This document shows, one piece after another, positions 7,590 to 16,538 of a stretch of DNA of 64,000 nt. This stretch comes from Streptomyces sp. NK15101 (GTDB lineage: Bacteria > Actinomycetota > Actinomycetes > Streptomycetales > Streptomycetaceae): the NCBI RefSeq assembly GCF_020400725.1, contig NZ_JAINVG010000012.1, positions 62,001-126,000 of the forward strand, read 5' to 3'. The notes under the pieces are model-generated. The model did no database searches. It saw nothing but the letters and a program-made list of their open reading frames with translations, and was not told the origin of the DNA. The translations under genes were made by a program, and so were the position numbers. How positions within the stretch are numbered: the first letter of the stretch is position 1; each line of letters opens with the position of its first letter.

Positions 7590-8852
7590 ATGGACGCCGA
7601 TTCCGCTGCGCTCGACGCCCCGAAGGCGGCACCGTCCGCGGGCCCGCCCCCGGCGGAACCGCCCGCCGCCCCGTCGACGGGACCGTCCGCCCGGCCGTCG
7701 GCGGGACCGCTCGCCGCCGCGCCCGTGCCGCCGCCCGCGCCGCCCGCCGGGGAGCAGCGGGAACTCCGCCGCGCCCTGCGGGAGCTGCTCGCCGCCGGGC
7801 GCGGCGGGGCGGACGGGGCCCCGGGCGTCGGCCCCGAGGGGTACGACACCGCGCTCTGGGCCCAGCTGTCCGGCACCCTCGGCCTCGCCGGACTCACCCT
7901 CCCCGAGGAGTACGGAGGCGCCGGCCGCGGCCCCGCCGAGCTCGCGCCCCTCTGCGAGGAGACCGGCCGCGCCCTCGCCCCCTCCCCGCTCCTCGCCACC
8001 ACCGTCCTCGCCGCCCCGCTCATCGCCGCCCTCGGCACCCCCGCCCAGCGCGCCGCACTCCTCCCGCGCGTCGCCGACGCCACCCTCACCTGCGCCCTCG
8101 CCGTCCCCGCCGGCCTCGCCCTCGCCCTCGGCCTCACCGGCGACAACGCCGGCGGGGACTGGTCGGGCGGCGGCCGGGCCGGCGGCATCCAGGCCGCGCG
8201 CACGGCGGACGGCGGCTGGCGCCTCTACGGCGAGGCCGACCGGGTCCTCGACGGCCACAGCGCCGGACTGCTCCTCGTCGCCGCCCACGCCGGCGGCTTC
8301 GCCCGCAGCCGTACGCTCCTCTTCCTCGTGCCCGCGGACGCTCCCGGACTCGTGCGGACCCGGCGGCCCGCCCTCGACCTCACCCGGCCCCAGGCCACCG
8401 TCCAGTTCCGGGACGCCGGCGCCGAACTCCTCGGCGAGGAACCGGCCGACGTCCTCGGCGCCCTCGCCGCCACCGGCCGCACCGCCGCCGTGATGCTGGC
8501 CGCCGAGGCCGTCGGCGCCGCCGGAGCCGCCCTCGACCGCGCGGTCGAGCACATCCGCTCCCGCGGACGGTATGGCTCCCGGCACCGCCTCGCCGACCTC
8601 CACGTCCAGGTCGACACGGCCCGCTCGCTGACCCACTGCGCGGCCCGGGAACCCGGCCCCGGACCCGACGGCGGGCCGCTCGCCCTCGCCCACGCCCTGG
8701 AGGCGCTGCGCGCCACCGCCGACGAGGCGCTCGCCTGGGAAGACCTCTGCTTCAAACGGGCCGCCTCCGACGAACTGCTCTTCGGTCCCGCCCGCCGGCT
8801 GCGCGCCCGGGCGGCGGAACGGACCGGACTCCTCGGAGAGGAGGCGGCGTAG
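7590..8852 (+). CDS. Acyl-CoA dehydrogenase-family protein
   Basis: A 420-residue acyl-CoA dehydrogenase-like flavoprotein. After an Ala/Pro-rich low-complexity arm (residues ~8-52), the N-terminal helical domain is clear (LAGLTLPEEYGGAGRGPAELAPLCEETGRALAPSP). The C-terminal domain (~300-420) carries HIRSRGRYGSRHRLADLHVQVD, a weakened form of the RxQFGxPI motif. I cannot point to the catalytic glutamate. In actinobacterial sterol pathways such shorter subunits act as alpha2beta2 heterotetramers with a second dehydrogenase, and no partner is adjacent. ATG follows GGAGGGAG. A TCTGACG operator precedes it. The stop codon abuts the start of the next gene. Confidence 0.8.
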   Translation: MDADSAALDAPKAAPSAGPPPAEPPAAPSTGPSARPSAGPLAAAPVPPPAPPAGEQRELRRALRELLAAGRGGADGAPGVGPEGYDTALWAQLSGTLGLAGLTLPEEYGGAGRGPAELAPLCEETGRALAPSPLLATTVLAAPLIAALGTPAQRAALLPRVADATLTCALAVPAGLALALGLTGDNAGGDWSGGGRAGGIQAARTADGGWRLYGEADRVLDGHSAGLLLVAAHAGGFARSRTLLFLVPADAPGLVRTRRPALDLTRPQATVQFRDAGAELLGEEPADVLGALAATGRTAAVMLAAEAVGAAGAALDRAVEHIRSRGRYGSRHRLADLHVQVDTARSLTHCAAREPGPGPDGGPLALAHALEALRATADEALAWEDLCFKRAASDELLFGPARRLRARAAERTGLLGEEAA

Positions 8853-9323
8853 ATGCCCGCCGGACGGAAGCTCGTGCAGAAGGTGTCCTCCACCCGGACC
8901 TTCGCCAAGGTCGCCCCGCACGTCATCCCGGCCATGGACCGGGCCGTGCACCGGCTGAGCAGGGGAAAAGTGCTGCTCAGCGCACGGATGCTGCCCGGGG
9001 TGATCCTCACCGCCCGGGGCGCGAGGAGCGGGCTGCCACGCGTCACCCCGCTCGCCTGCATGCCGGAGGGGGACGGCCGCTGGCTCCTCGTCGGCTCCAA
9101 CTTCGGCCGGCCGGGCCACCCGGCCTGGACAGCGAACCTGCTCGCCCATCCGGACGCCGAGGTCAACTGGCGGGGCGAGGACGTGCCCGTACGGGCGGAG
9201 CTGCTCACGGGCGAGGAACGGGCGGCGGCCTGGAAGGCGGCGCTGGAGTTCTGGCCGCCGTACGCCACGTACCAGGCACGGATCGAGCGCGAGATCCGGC
9301 TCTTCCGCCTCACGCGCAGATAG
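8853..9323 (+). CDS. Ddn-like nitroreductase-family (F420-dependent) protein
   Basis: A 156-residue split-barrel protein of the deazaflavin (F420)-dependent nitroreductase family. The signature GVILTARGARSGLPRVTPLACM, LLVGSNFGRPGHPAWTANLLAHPDAEV and the closing WPPYATYQARIEREI are all recognisable. Members use reduced F420 to reduce quinones or enones. It starts immediately after the acyl-CoA dehydrogenase stop (TAG-ATG), so it is in the same operon and presumably under the same operator. It is consistent with the LLM enzymes and the FO synthase elsewhere in the window. Confidence 0.85.
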   Translation: MPAGRKLVQKVSSTRTFAKVAPHVIPAMDRAVHRLSRGKVLLSARMLPGVILTARGARSGLPRVTPLACMPEGDGRWLLVGSNFGRPGHPAWTANLLAHPDAEVNWRGEDVPVRAELLTGEERAAAWKAALEFWPPYATYQARIEREIRLFRLTRR

Positions 9324-9503
9324 CGACCGGCCCGCGCCGGACCGGACCGCTCCTGGCCGCGCCGGGCACCAGCACGCCGCCGCGCCCGGGACGGGCGTCG
9401 ACGGGCCCGGACACGACGACGCCGACGGCGGTCCCGGCCCCTTGTCGCAGGGGCGGGTCGCCGTCGGCGTCGACGACAGGACGGATGAAGGAGGGGGCCG
9501 GCG

Positions 9504-10151
9504 CTACCTGGTCGGCTTCTTGCCCGTGATGCCCAGGTGCACCAACAGCGCCAGGTTCGGCTTGAGTTCGGCCTGTTTCACACCCCAGGTCTGGAAGCCC
9601 TTCTGGTGGCCGGCGACCGAGGCCAGCATCGCCACCAGGGAGCCGGCCATCGCGGCGGGACTGACGTCCTTGTCGACCTTGCCCTTGGCCTGGAGCTCCT
9701 TCACCGCGTCCGTGAGGGAGTTGGTGACCGAGTTCAGGATCTTCATGCGGATCTTGTAGAACCGCTTGTCGCCCTCGGCGGCGCCGAGGTCCACGACCCG
9801 CAGGATCGCGTCGTGCTTCCGCCAGAAGTCCAGGAAGCCCTCGACGAGTTCCTCCGAGGTCTGCCAGCCGGCCTTGCCGACCCAGGAGCGACCGCTGACC
9901 AGCTCGGTCAACGCGGCGCCCTCCTTGGCCATTTCCTCCGCGATCTCGAGGACCGCCCCCTCGACGTCCGGGAAGTACTGATAGAACGTCGCGGGTGAAG
10001 TACCCGCCTTCCGGGCCACATCGATGACCTTGACGTCCCGGTAGGGCGAGGAGCTGAGCATCTCACCGAGGCAGTCGAGCAGCTTCTGCCGCGTCGCCTG
10101 GCCGCGTCGTCCGGCCACGCGGCCGTCGACGGTGCGTACTTGTCCTGTCAT
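9504..10151 (-). CDS. TetR-family regulator (candidate regulator of the TCTGACG regulon)
   Basis: A 215-residue TetR-family protein with the helix-turn-helix near residues 20-66 (RQKLLDCLGEMLSSSPYRDV, then VIDVARKAGTSPATFYQYFPD). The C-terminal part is a helical ligand domain. It ends convergent with the Ddn-like gene. A degenerate TCTGACG-type palindrome overlaps its own start codon (10144-10160), and its neighbours on the left carry perfect-core sites. It is therefore the best candidate in this window for the dispersed catabolic regulon, acting as an autoregulated repressor relieved by a pathway acyl-CoA. That assignment is inference; the regulator could lie outside the window. Confidence 0.85.
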   Translation of the reverse strand: MTGQVRTVDGRVAGRRGQATRQKLLDCLGEMLSSSPYRDVKVIDVARKAGTSPATFYQYFPDVEGAVLEIAEEMAKEGAALTELVSGRSWVGKAGWQTSEELVEGFLDFWRKHDAILRVVDLGAAEGDKRFYKIRMKILNSVTNSLTDAVKELQAKGKVDKDVSPAAMAGSLVAMLASVAGHQKGFQTWGVKQAELKPNLALLVHLGITGKKPTR

Positions 10152-10160
10152 GCCGTCAGC
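10144..10160. promoter_or_regulatory. Degenerate TCTGACG-type site over the TetR start codon
   Basis: CCTGTCATGCCGTCAGC matches 10 of 14 defined positions of TCTGACGnnnCGTCAGA, with one intact half (CGTCAG). It covers the TetR start codon (10149-10151). Chance occurrence cannot be excluded. Confidence 0.35.
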
Positions 10161-10398
10161 TTACCGAGGGGGGATCAGCGCGCGATTCGGCCGACTGCAA
10201 ATGGGGTGCACCCCCGGCACGCCCCCGTTCTGCGAGGTCGGTGCGGGTGCGTGGGTCGAGGGGCAGGGGCGGTATCGAGCCAGTGCCGGCCGCGGTGCCG
10301 GCCGCGGTGCCGGACGTACCGACGGCGGCCGGGAGCGGCGGGGGCCGGCGCGGGAGCGGCGCGGGCAGTCCCCTACCCGAATAGGCTTATGGACAGGC

Positions 10399-10420
10399 TG
10401 TGGACAACGCCGGTGGACAA
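10399..10420. promoter_or_regulatory. Two DnaA-box-like sequences in the 10152-10513 gap
   Basis: TGTGGACAA (10399-10407) is the exact complement of the Streptomyces DnaA box TTGTCCACA. GGTGGACAA (10412-10420) differs by one base and lies in the same orientation 13 bases further on. They lie in a 361-bp gene-free stretch that otherwise shows only a 12-bp GGTGCCGGCCGC tandem repeat (about 10282-10313). Two boxes alone do not make an origin; DnaA-mediated control or titration is possible. Confidence 0.4.
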
Positions 10421-10513
10421 CTCAAGCGCCGCAAGGGCTCCGGCCCGACGAATCGCCCCTTTGTTCGCATCCCGGGGCGTGCGGGGCCGCCCCCGCCGTC
10501 CTAGCGTGGGGGC

Positions 10514-11302
10514 ATGGCCGTACGTACTGAGGGCACCCCGTGCTGGGTGGACGCACAGCTTCCCGACCTCGAGGCGGGCAAGCGTTTCTACGGCGAGCTC
10601 TTCGGTTGGACCTTCGACCCCGACCGCGACGAGGCCCTCCTCGACGGCCGCCGGGTCGCCGGGCTCGTCCCCAAGAGGGACGGACGCATGCCCACCACCT
10701 GGACCCTCTACCTCGCCACCGAGGACGCCGGCACCCTCGCCGCCCGGATCAAGGCCGCCGGCGGCCAGATGGTCATGGAGCCCTACCCCGTCGGCCCGTT
10801 CGGCGTCTACGCGCTCGCCGCCGACCCCGGCGGCGCGGTCTTCGGCCTCCGCCAGGAGGGCGACGACGACGGCTTCGAGGTCACGGGCGAGCCGGGATCC
10901 TTCTGCTGGATGGAGGTCTACACCCGCAGCCCCGACGCCGTCGACACCTTCTACGCCACCGTCTTCGGCTACCTCGGCCGCCAAGCCGACGCCCCCCGGG
11001 AGGGCGGGGACGCCGGCTTCGACTACCGCGTCTGGTCCCCGCCCGGCTCCCGGCCCGGCGGCGGAAGCGCCTTCGGCGGGCGGGCCGTCATCACCGACGA
11101 CTTCCCCGCCGAGATGCCCGGCCACGTCCTCGTGCACTTCGCCGTCGCCGACTGCGACGAGGCATGCGAGACCACCGTCCGGCTCGGCGGCCGGATCGCC
11201 ACCCCGGCCTCCGACACCCCGCACGGCCGCGTCGCCGTCCTCCACGACAACCAGGGCGCCCGCTTCGCCGTCCGCGAGGAGCCGAAACCGGCCGCTACCT
11301 AG
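10514..11302 (+). CDS. VOC-family protein, two glyoxalase-like domains
   Basis: A 262-residue protein made of two vicinal-oxygen-chelate domains. Domain 1 (~8-115) starts PCWVDAQLPDLEAGKRFYGELFGWTF and ends VYALAADPGGAVFGLRQ. Domain 2 (~127-255) starts GSFCWMEVYTRSPDAVDTFYATVFGY and ends RVAVLHDNQGARFAVRE. This is the layout of the widespread Streptomyces 'glyoxalase/hydroxylase' proteins, whose substrates are mostly unknown. ATG follows a G-rich ribosome site. It appears monocistronic. The two DnaA-box-like sequences lie about 95-115 bases upstream. Confidence 0.82.
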   Translation: MAVRTEGTPCWVDAQLPDLEAGKRFYGELFGWTFDPDRDEALLDGRRVAGLVPKRDGRMPTTWTLYLATEDAGTLAARIKAAGGQMVMEPYPVGPFGVYALAADPGGAVFGLRQEGDDDGFEVTGEPGSFCWMEVYTRSPDAVDTFYATVFGYLGRQADAPREGGDAGFDYRVWSPPGSRPGGGSAFGGRAVITDDFPAEMPGHVLVHFAVADCDEACETTVRLGGRIATPASDTPHGRVAVLHDNQGARFAVREEPKPAAT

Positions 11303-11346
11303 CTGTGCCGCCAGGACCCGTCATGACCTGTGACACCGTTCCTGAA

Positions 11347-11397
11347 GGCTGAGTGGGAGCGGGTCCTGTTGCCAGTTGCCAGGACTCGTGCTCAGCC
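11347..11397. repeat. Nested stem-loop at the transposase-remnant end
   Basis: An outer stem GGCTGAG (11347-11353) / CTCAGCC (11391-11397) encloses an inner stem GTCCTG (11363-11368) / CAGGAC (11380-11385). It lies at the 3' side of the transposase remnant, where IS200/IS605 elements carry a hairpin end. It could also serve as a terminator for the VOC gene. Confidence 0.4.
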
Positions 11398-11399
11398 GA

Positions 11400-11779
11400 A
11401 CGCCCGAACGGTGCTGGGCGTTCTGGTGGCCCGCGTTCTCTCCGCTTCCGGGCGGCACGCATCGGGTGTCCTTGGGCGCGTCTTCCGACGGCCACGGCGG
11501 CAGCGTCGTGACGGGTGGTCTCAAGGTTGTGCCGTGAGCGGGCGAGCCGTTTTCCGCCGCGCACCACACGGACGCGACCGGCAGCCGCGTCCGCCTGGGC
11601 GGCGGCCAGCGGATCTTGAGATCTCTCGACGCGAGCGATCCCAGATGCGCGCCCACCTGCCGCAGGACCTTCTCGTCCGTCGGCCCCAGGCCCTTGAGGC
11701 GCGTGCGGATCGCCACGCCCGACGGCCCGGGGACCAGGAACGCGGGCTCGATCGTCCGCAGGGTCGGGGTGGGCTTCAT
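11400..11779 (-). pseudogene. IS200/IS605-type OrfB transposase remnant
   Basis: On the minus strand, ATG at 11779 opens an N-terminal segment reading VAIRTRLKGLGPTDEKVLRQVGAHLGSLASRDL. This resembles the start of IS605 OrfB-like transposases of Streptomyces. It then runs into nonsense, while another frame reads RSRHNLETTRHDAAAVAVGRRAQGHPMR, which resembles the C-terminal tail of such proteins. The catalytic core and zinc ribbon are missing. I read it as an internally deleted, frameshifted element in the 690-bp gap between the VOC gene and afsK. Identification rests on remembered family patterns. Confidence 0.5.
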
Positions 11780-11992
11780 GGCGTCCACCATGCCGTTCCG
11801 AACCGCACGAATATGCAGGTACCGCACGCGTGCACCAGAACTGGCGACCCCTCGAACGCCTACTCGTATTCATGGAAAGCGAACCTGTGACACCCCGATC
11901 CGCCCCCGGGTTCGCAACCAGGGCCTCGGACAGGAAGAATCAGGGGCCACGGGGCCGTACCCTCATGGCCCGTACGGGGAGGTGGCAGGCAA

Positions 11993-14407
11993 GTGGAACA
12001 GCTGACGCAGCACGACCCGAGACGTATCGGGCCCTTCGAGGTGCTGGGCCGGCTCGGCGCGGGCGGAATGGGCCTGGTCTATCTCGCGCGCTCGGCCTCG
12101 GGCCGGCGCGTGGCGATCAAGACCGTGCGCACGGAGCTCGCGGAGGACCAGCTGTTCCGGGTCCGCTTCACCCGGGAGGTGGAGGCCGCCCGGGCGGTCT
12201 CCGGCTTCTACACGGCGGCCGTCGTCGACGCCGACCCGCGCGCCGCCGTGCCCTGGCTGGCCACCGCCTACGTGCCGGCGCCCTCCCTCGAAGAGATAGT
12301 GAACGAGTGCGGGCCGCTTCCGGCCCAGGCCGTCCGCTGGCTCGCCGCCGGTGTCGCCGAGGCCCTGCAGTCCATCCACGGCGCGGGGCTGGTCCACCGT
12401 GACCTCAAGCCGTCCAACGTCCTCGTCGTCGAGGACGGCCCCCGGGTGATCGACTTCGGCATCGCGTCGGGCGTCTCCAACACACGGCTGACGATGACCA
12501 ACGTCGCCGTGGGCACGCCCGCCTACATGTCGCCCGAGCAGGCCCGCGACTCGCGCAGCGTGACCGGCGCCAGCGACGTCTTCTCGCTGGGCTCGATGCT
12601 GGTCTTCGCCGCCACCGGCCACGCGCCCTTCCACGGCGCCAACCCGGTCGAGACCGTCTTCATGCTGCTCCGCGAGGGCCCCGACCTGGAGGGCCTGCCC
12701 GAGGAGCTGCGGCCCCTCATCGAGTCCTGCATGCAGATGGACGTCACCCGCCGGCCCACGCCGGCCGACCTCCAGGCGCAGCTCGCCCCGCACCTCTTCG
12801 GCCCCGGCAGCGACGACAGCGGCACGGCCTCCGCCTGGCTGCCGCAGAGCGCCACCGCCATGATCGAGCAGCGCCGCGGCGGCGGCCGTCAGCTGCCCGG
12901 CCCGGTGACGCCGCCGCGGCCCCCGGCGGACCCGCCGGGCCCCCGCCCCGACCCCCGCTTCCCGGAGCGCGCGCCGGAGCACGCGCCCGTCGGCGGCCGG
13001 CACGCCGGTCCCGCCGAGGGCGCGGGCGGTCCCGTGCGCCTCGGCGGCGCGACCGTGCCGATCGGCCCCGGCCCCCGGGTCGCCGACACCCGGGCGGCGC
13101 TCGCCGTCGGCCGGGGCGCCGACGCGGGCCCCGCGACCGGCTGGATCCGCCCGCCCGGCGGCGGCCCGAGCGGGGCCGAGCAGGCCCCGCAGCAGGGTTC
13201 CCGTCCCGTGTCGGTGCCCTCGCAGGGCACCGACCAGACGGCGGCCCCGCAGCCCCCGCCGGAGCCCGGTCACTGGCGGCCCTGGCGCTTCCGGATGTCG
13301 AACGACGTGTGGGGCACCCCGGTCGTCGACGGCGACCTGCTGTACGTGACCTCCTTCGAGGTGCACGCCCTGGACACGGGGAGCGGCCGGCGCCAGTTCA
13401 AGACCCGGGACGTGGCCTGGTCGATGGCCGTCGCCTCGGGCCGCATCCACGCCTCCGACGGCCCCACCCTGTACGCCCTCGACGCCACCGACGGCGGCGA
13501 GCGCTGGCGGCTGCACACGGACGCCTGGGTGTACTCGCTGCAGGTCGACCGGGGCACGGTCGTCACCGGCACGCGCGGCGGCGGGGTGCAGGGCTGGGAG
13601 GCCTCCAACGGCGCCAAGCTGTGGGAGCTCACCGGCGCGCAGACCGACTTCGAGACCCCGGAGGCGGGGCCCGCCGTGCACGGCGACACCGTGTACGTGT
13701 GGCGGGACGCCCGGCTCCAGGCCCTCGACGCCCGCACGGGCGTGGAGCGCTGGTCGTACCCGATCGGCGACGCCGCCTCCTGCGCGAACGTGCCGGTCCG
13801 GGTGGCCCCGGCCGAGGACGGCTGCGTGTACGTCTCCGCCGGGACCAGGGTCCTGTCGATCGACATCGCCGGCGGGCACGTCCGCTGGCACTTCGAGGCG
13901 CCGGCGGTCTTCCTCTCCCCGCCCGCTTTCGCGCCGGGGCCGGCCGTGACGGGCGGCGGGGTGTACCTCTCGGACCACCTCGGCACCGTGTACGCGCTCG
14001 ACGCCACCACCGGCCAGGACCGCTGGCGGATCGCGACCGAGCCGCGCCAGTCCGCCGAGCCGGTGCTCGTCGCCGACGGCAACGTCCACGTGGGCAGCGG
14101 CAGCGCGCTCTACACGCTCGACGCGGTCACCGGCACCCCCCGGTGGCGGTTCGCGGCGGGCGGCGAGCTGGTCGGCTCCCCGGTCGTCGCCGACGGCCGG
14201 GTGCACTTCGGCTCGGCCGACCACGTCCTGTACACCCTGGACGCGACCGGTGGGCAGCTCCGCTGGAAGCTCGCGACTGGCGGCGAGATCACCGGCTCGC
14301 CGGTGGCGAAGGGCGGGGTCGTGTACGCGTGCAGCAAGGACCGCTGCGTGTACGCGCTCGACGCGGCCAAGGGCACGGCGACGGGCAGGGGCGCCGCGGC
14401 GCGTTAA
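11993..14407 (+). CDS. afsK: AfsK-like Ser/Thr kinase with C-terminal PQQ-type propeller
   Basis: An 804-residue eukaryotic-type kinase. The glycine loop [15 protein letters not shown] starts at ~18. Lys43 (VAIK), HRDLKPSN with Asp137, DFG Asp154 and [10 protein letters not shown] (from 174) are all intact. Threonines in the activation segment (RLTMTN, 165-170) match the region whose threonine activates AfsK of S. coelicolor. A Pro-rich linker (~295-415) leads to a beta-propeller of PQQ-like repeats (VYALDATTG and similar, ~420-800). No transmembrane helix is seen. Known AfsK phosphorylates AfsR and also controls hyphal branching through DivIVA. An AfsR homologue (22504-25620) and an AfsS homologue (22071-22286) lie 8-11 kb away. 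GTG start after GGGGAGG. The stop overlaps the convergent membrane-protein stop (TTAA). Confidence 0.93.
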   Translation: MEQLTQHDPRRIGPFEVLGRLGAGGMGLVYLARSASGRRVAIKTVRTELAEDQLFRVRFTREVEAARAVSGFYTAAVVDADPRAAVPWLATAYVPAPSLEEIVNECGPLPAQAVRWLAAGVAEALQSIHGAGLVHRDLKPSNVLVVEDGPRVIDFGIASGVSNTRLTMTNVAVGTPAYMSPEQARDSRSVTGASDVFSLGSMLVFAATGHAPFHGANPVETVFMLLREGPDLEGLPEELRPLIESCMQMDVTRRPTPADLQAQLAPHLFGPGSDDSGTASAWLPQSATAMIEQRRGGGRQLPGPVTPPRPPADPPGPRPDPRFPERAPEHAPVGGRHAGPAEGAGGPVRLGGATVPIGPGPRVADTRAALAVGRGADAGPATGWIRPPGGGPSGAEQAPQQGSRPVSVPSQGTDQTAAPQPPPEPGHWRPWRFRMSNDVWGTPVVDGDLLYVTSFEVHALDTGSGRRQFKTRDVAWSMAVASGRIHASDGPTLYALDATDGGERWRLHTDAWVYSLQVDRGTVVTGTRGGGVQGWEASNGAKLWELTGAQTDFETPEAGPAVHGDTVYVWRDARLQALDARTGVERWSYPIGDAASCANVPVRVAPAEDGCVYVSAGTRVLSIDIAGGHVRWHFEAPAVFLSPPAFAPGPAVTGGGVYLSDHLGTVYALDATTGQDRWRIATEPRQSAEPVLVADGNVHVGSGSALYTLDAVTGTPRWRFAAGGELVGSPVVADGRVHFGSADHVLYTLDATGGQLRWKLATGGEITGSPVAKGGVVYACSKDRCVYALDAAKGTATGRGAAAR

Positions 14408-15051
14408 CGCCGCGGGGGCGGCGGGGGCGGCGGGCTGCCGTCGTCGCCCCGGTCCCGGTCCCAGGTCGGCATGTCGTAGGTCTGGGTCGGGGCCGCGTAG
14501 GGCGGCTGCGGCCGGTGCCCGTCCGCGAGGGTCCCGTCCGCCTGGGTTCCGTCCGCCGGGGCCCGGTCCGCCGGCGGGCCGTCCAGGGGCGGGTGCTTGT
14601 GCCGGGGCGCCCGGTCCACCCGGCTCGTCCTGCGGGCGTGGTGCCGGCCCGGCATGACGAGCGCGCCGAGGAGCAGCAGGACCCCGCCGCCGAAGGCGTT
14701 CGCGACCCCATCGCCGAGTCCCCTGCCGTCGGCGCCGATCGTGAGGCTTCCCTCCGCCTGGCCGAGCCGCACCATCCACAGGACGGTGAAGCCGAGGACG
14801 ACCAGCCCGGCGAGGGCGACGAGCAGGCGGGAGCGGAGCAGTACGCCGACGAGGGTGACGAGGGCGGCGAAGGCGAAGGGCAGCAGGATCGAGCCCAGGA
14901 CGTCGGCCTTCGCGTCGGTGATGCCGGTGAACAGGTCCCCGATGGCGTAGTCACGCCCGGGACGGCCGTCGTACCAGGCACGGAAGGGGCTCCAGACGGC
15001 GGCCGTCGCTCCGGCGAGAGCCAGGACGGAGCCGGCTATGTCGCGGATCAT
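14404..15051 (-). CDS. Small integral membrane protein with Pro-rich tail
   Basis: A 215-residue protein of unknown function. Four hydrophobic segments are visible ([68 protein letters not shown]). A basic, then Asp/Pro-rich cytoplasmic tail follows (~140-215), ending in eight prolines. AGGAGG lies about 9 bases before the ATG. It converges on afsK and shares a TTAA double stop with it. By memory a comparable membrane protein sits beside afsK in S. coelicolor; no role is known. Confidence 0.75.
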   Translation of the reverse strand: MIRDIAGSVLALAGATAAVWSPFRAWYDGRPGRDYAIGDLFTGITDAKADVLGSILLPFAFAALVTLVGVLLRSRLLVALAGLVVLGFTVLWMVRLGQAEGSLTIGADGRGLGDGVANAFGGGVLLLLGALVMPGRHHARRTSRVDRAPRHKHPPLDGPPADRAPADGTQADGTLADGHRPQPPYAAPTQTYDMPTWDRDRGDDGSPPPPPPPRR

Positions 15052-15178
15052 CGGTGCGGCCCTCCTAGACGGTCCGGCCCTCGTTCCCGACGCTACGCCG
15101 GGTGAGGGGGCCCCGCCACGCGGCGCGGGAGCGACGTTAGGGTGGCGCGGACACGACACGCAGAAGGAGACGGCGGCG

Positions 15179-15796
15179 ATGGTACGGACACGCCTGAAGC
15201 TCGCGGCGACGCTCACGGTGGTGGTCCTCGCGCTGACCGGTTTCCACACCGGCAAGGGCGGCCACGGCAGCAGCGGCGGTGGCGGCGGGAAGAGCAAGAG
15301 CGGCAAGAGCCGGAGCCACTCGGACTCCGACGACGATTCGGGCGGCGGCTGCTCCAGCGACGAGCAGGGAAACAACGACTACAGCGGCGCGAACGGCGAC
15401 ACCACCGCCTCCGGGGGCACCCCGACGGAGGCCCAGGCCGAGGTCGAGGTCGAGGTGATCGACTGCGTGGACCCCGCCGAGAAGAAGCGCAAGGGCAAGC
15501 CGGCCCGCAAGGCGGACACCGACGCGACGGTGCGGGTCACGCCGAGGAGCGGGGTGACGGGCACGTTCCGGATCCTGCTGGAGTTCGAGGGGGCGGGCGG
15601 CTCGCTCGTCGAGCTGGCCGAGGCCCGGGTCGACGTCGAGAGCGGGGGCGCCAGGATCCACGACATTCCGATGAAGACCCCCGGGCTGGTCGGCCAGGTG
15701 AAGAACTGCAGGGTGTACGCGGTGGACAGGGTCGACGTCACCGCCACGCCCACCGCCACCCCTACCGCGTCCGGTAGCCCTTCGCCCTCGTCGTGA
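15179..15796 (+). CDS. Secreted Gly/Ser-rich protein of unknown function
   Basis: A 205-residue protein with an N-terminal signal peptide (VRTRLKLAATLTVVVLALTGFHTG). A Gly/Ser/Lys/Asp-rich low-complexity stretch follows (~30-85), then a small beta-rich domain (~110-195: VRVTPRSGVTGTFRILLEFEG and onward) with two cysteines (IDCVD and KNCRV) that may pair. The C-terminus is Thr/Pro/Ser-rich. ATG follows AAGGAG. Its last 35 bases overlap the 3' end of the convergent crotonase gene. Confidence 0.65.
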   Translation: MVRTRLKLAATLTVVVLALTGFHTGKGGHGSSGGGGGKSKSGKSRSHSDSDDDSGGGCSSDEQGNNDYSGANGDTTASGGTPTEAQAEVEVEVIDCVDPAEKKRKGKPARKADTDATVRVTPRSGVTGTFRILLEFEGAGGSLVELAEARVDVESGGARIHDIPMKTPGLVGQVKNCRVYAVDRVDVTATPTATPTASGSPSPSS

Positions 15797-16538
15797 ACAG
15801 GCCGGCCTGCCGTTCCGGCGGCAGGTTCCCGAGCGCCACCAGGTGCGGGGCGTGGGCGAGGGCCCGGGCGCGGGCGGCCTCGTCGACCGACCACAGCGCC
15901 CGTACGGTTCCCTGGACGGCCTCGGTCGGGTGGGAGGCGATGACGGCGGCGGCCGACCGCGCGGCGTCGAGCGCGCCGCCCGGCGCGGTCAGCTCGGAGA
16001 CGAGTCCCGTCTCGTACGCGCGCCGGGCGGAGACCCGTTCGGCGGTGCCCATGAGGGCCATCCGGGCGACTTCTCCGTACGGCATCTTCCGCGCCATGTG
16101 GACGGTCTCGAAGGCGGAGACCATGCCGTAGGTGGTGTGCGGGTCGAAGAAGGTGGCACCCTCGCCCGCGATGACGAACTCCGCCTCGCCGAGCAGGTAG
16201 AAGGCCCCGCCGCAGGCCATGCCCTCGACGGCGGCGATCACCGGTTTCCACAGGTCGTTGGCCTTGGGGCCGAGGGTGAGGAGGGGGTCGTCGATCGTGT
16301 ACGGGGAGGAGGGCTGCGGGATCCTTCCGGCGTCCTCGCGGTCGATCCCGGTGCAGAAGGCCCGGTCGCCGGCCCCGGTGACGACGATCGCCCGGACCTC
16401 GTCCTCGTACCGGAACCCCCGCCAGACGGAGCCCAGTTCGCGGGCCATGTCGAGGGTGACGGCATTGTGCTTCTCCGGCCGGTCGAGGGTGACGACCGCG
16501 ACCCCGGTCTCCTCGTCGCGCTCGACCCGGACGCTCAT
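15762..16538 (-). CDS. Enoyl-CoA hydratase/isomerase (crotonase) family
   Basis: A 258-residue crotonase-fold protein that hydrates, isomerises or cleaves CoA thioesters. VAVVTLDRPEKHNAVTLDMARELG and FCTGIDREDA lead to the oxyanion-hole region AVEGMACGGAFYLLGEAEFVIAGEGATF (~100-127) and to YGMVSAFETVHMARKMPYGEV. It is the last gene of a three-gene operon, thiolase-DUF35-crotonase, and its ATG overlaps the DUF35 stop by 4 bases (ATGA). Transcription presumably starts at the operators upstream of 18109. The 3' end overlaps a convergent secreted-protein gene. Exact reaction unknown. Confidence 0.88.
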   Translation of the reverse strand: MSVRVERDEETGVAVVTLDRPEKHNAVTLDMARELGSVWRGFRYEDEVRAIVVTGAGDRAFCTGIDREDAGRIPQPSSPYTIDDPLLTLGPKANDLWKPVIAAVEGMACGGAFYLLGEAEFVIAGEGATFFDPHTTYGMVSAFETVHMARKMPYGEVARMALMGTAERVSARRAYETGLVSELTAPGGALDAARSAAAVIASHPTEAVQGTVRALWSVDEAARARALAHAPHLVALGNLPPERQAGLFTTRAKGYRTR

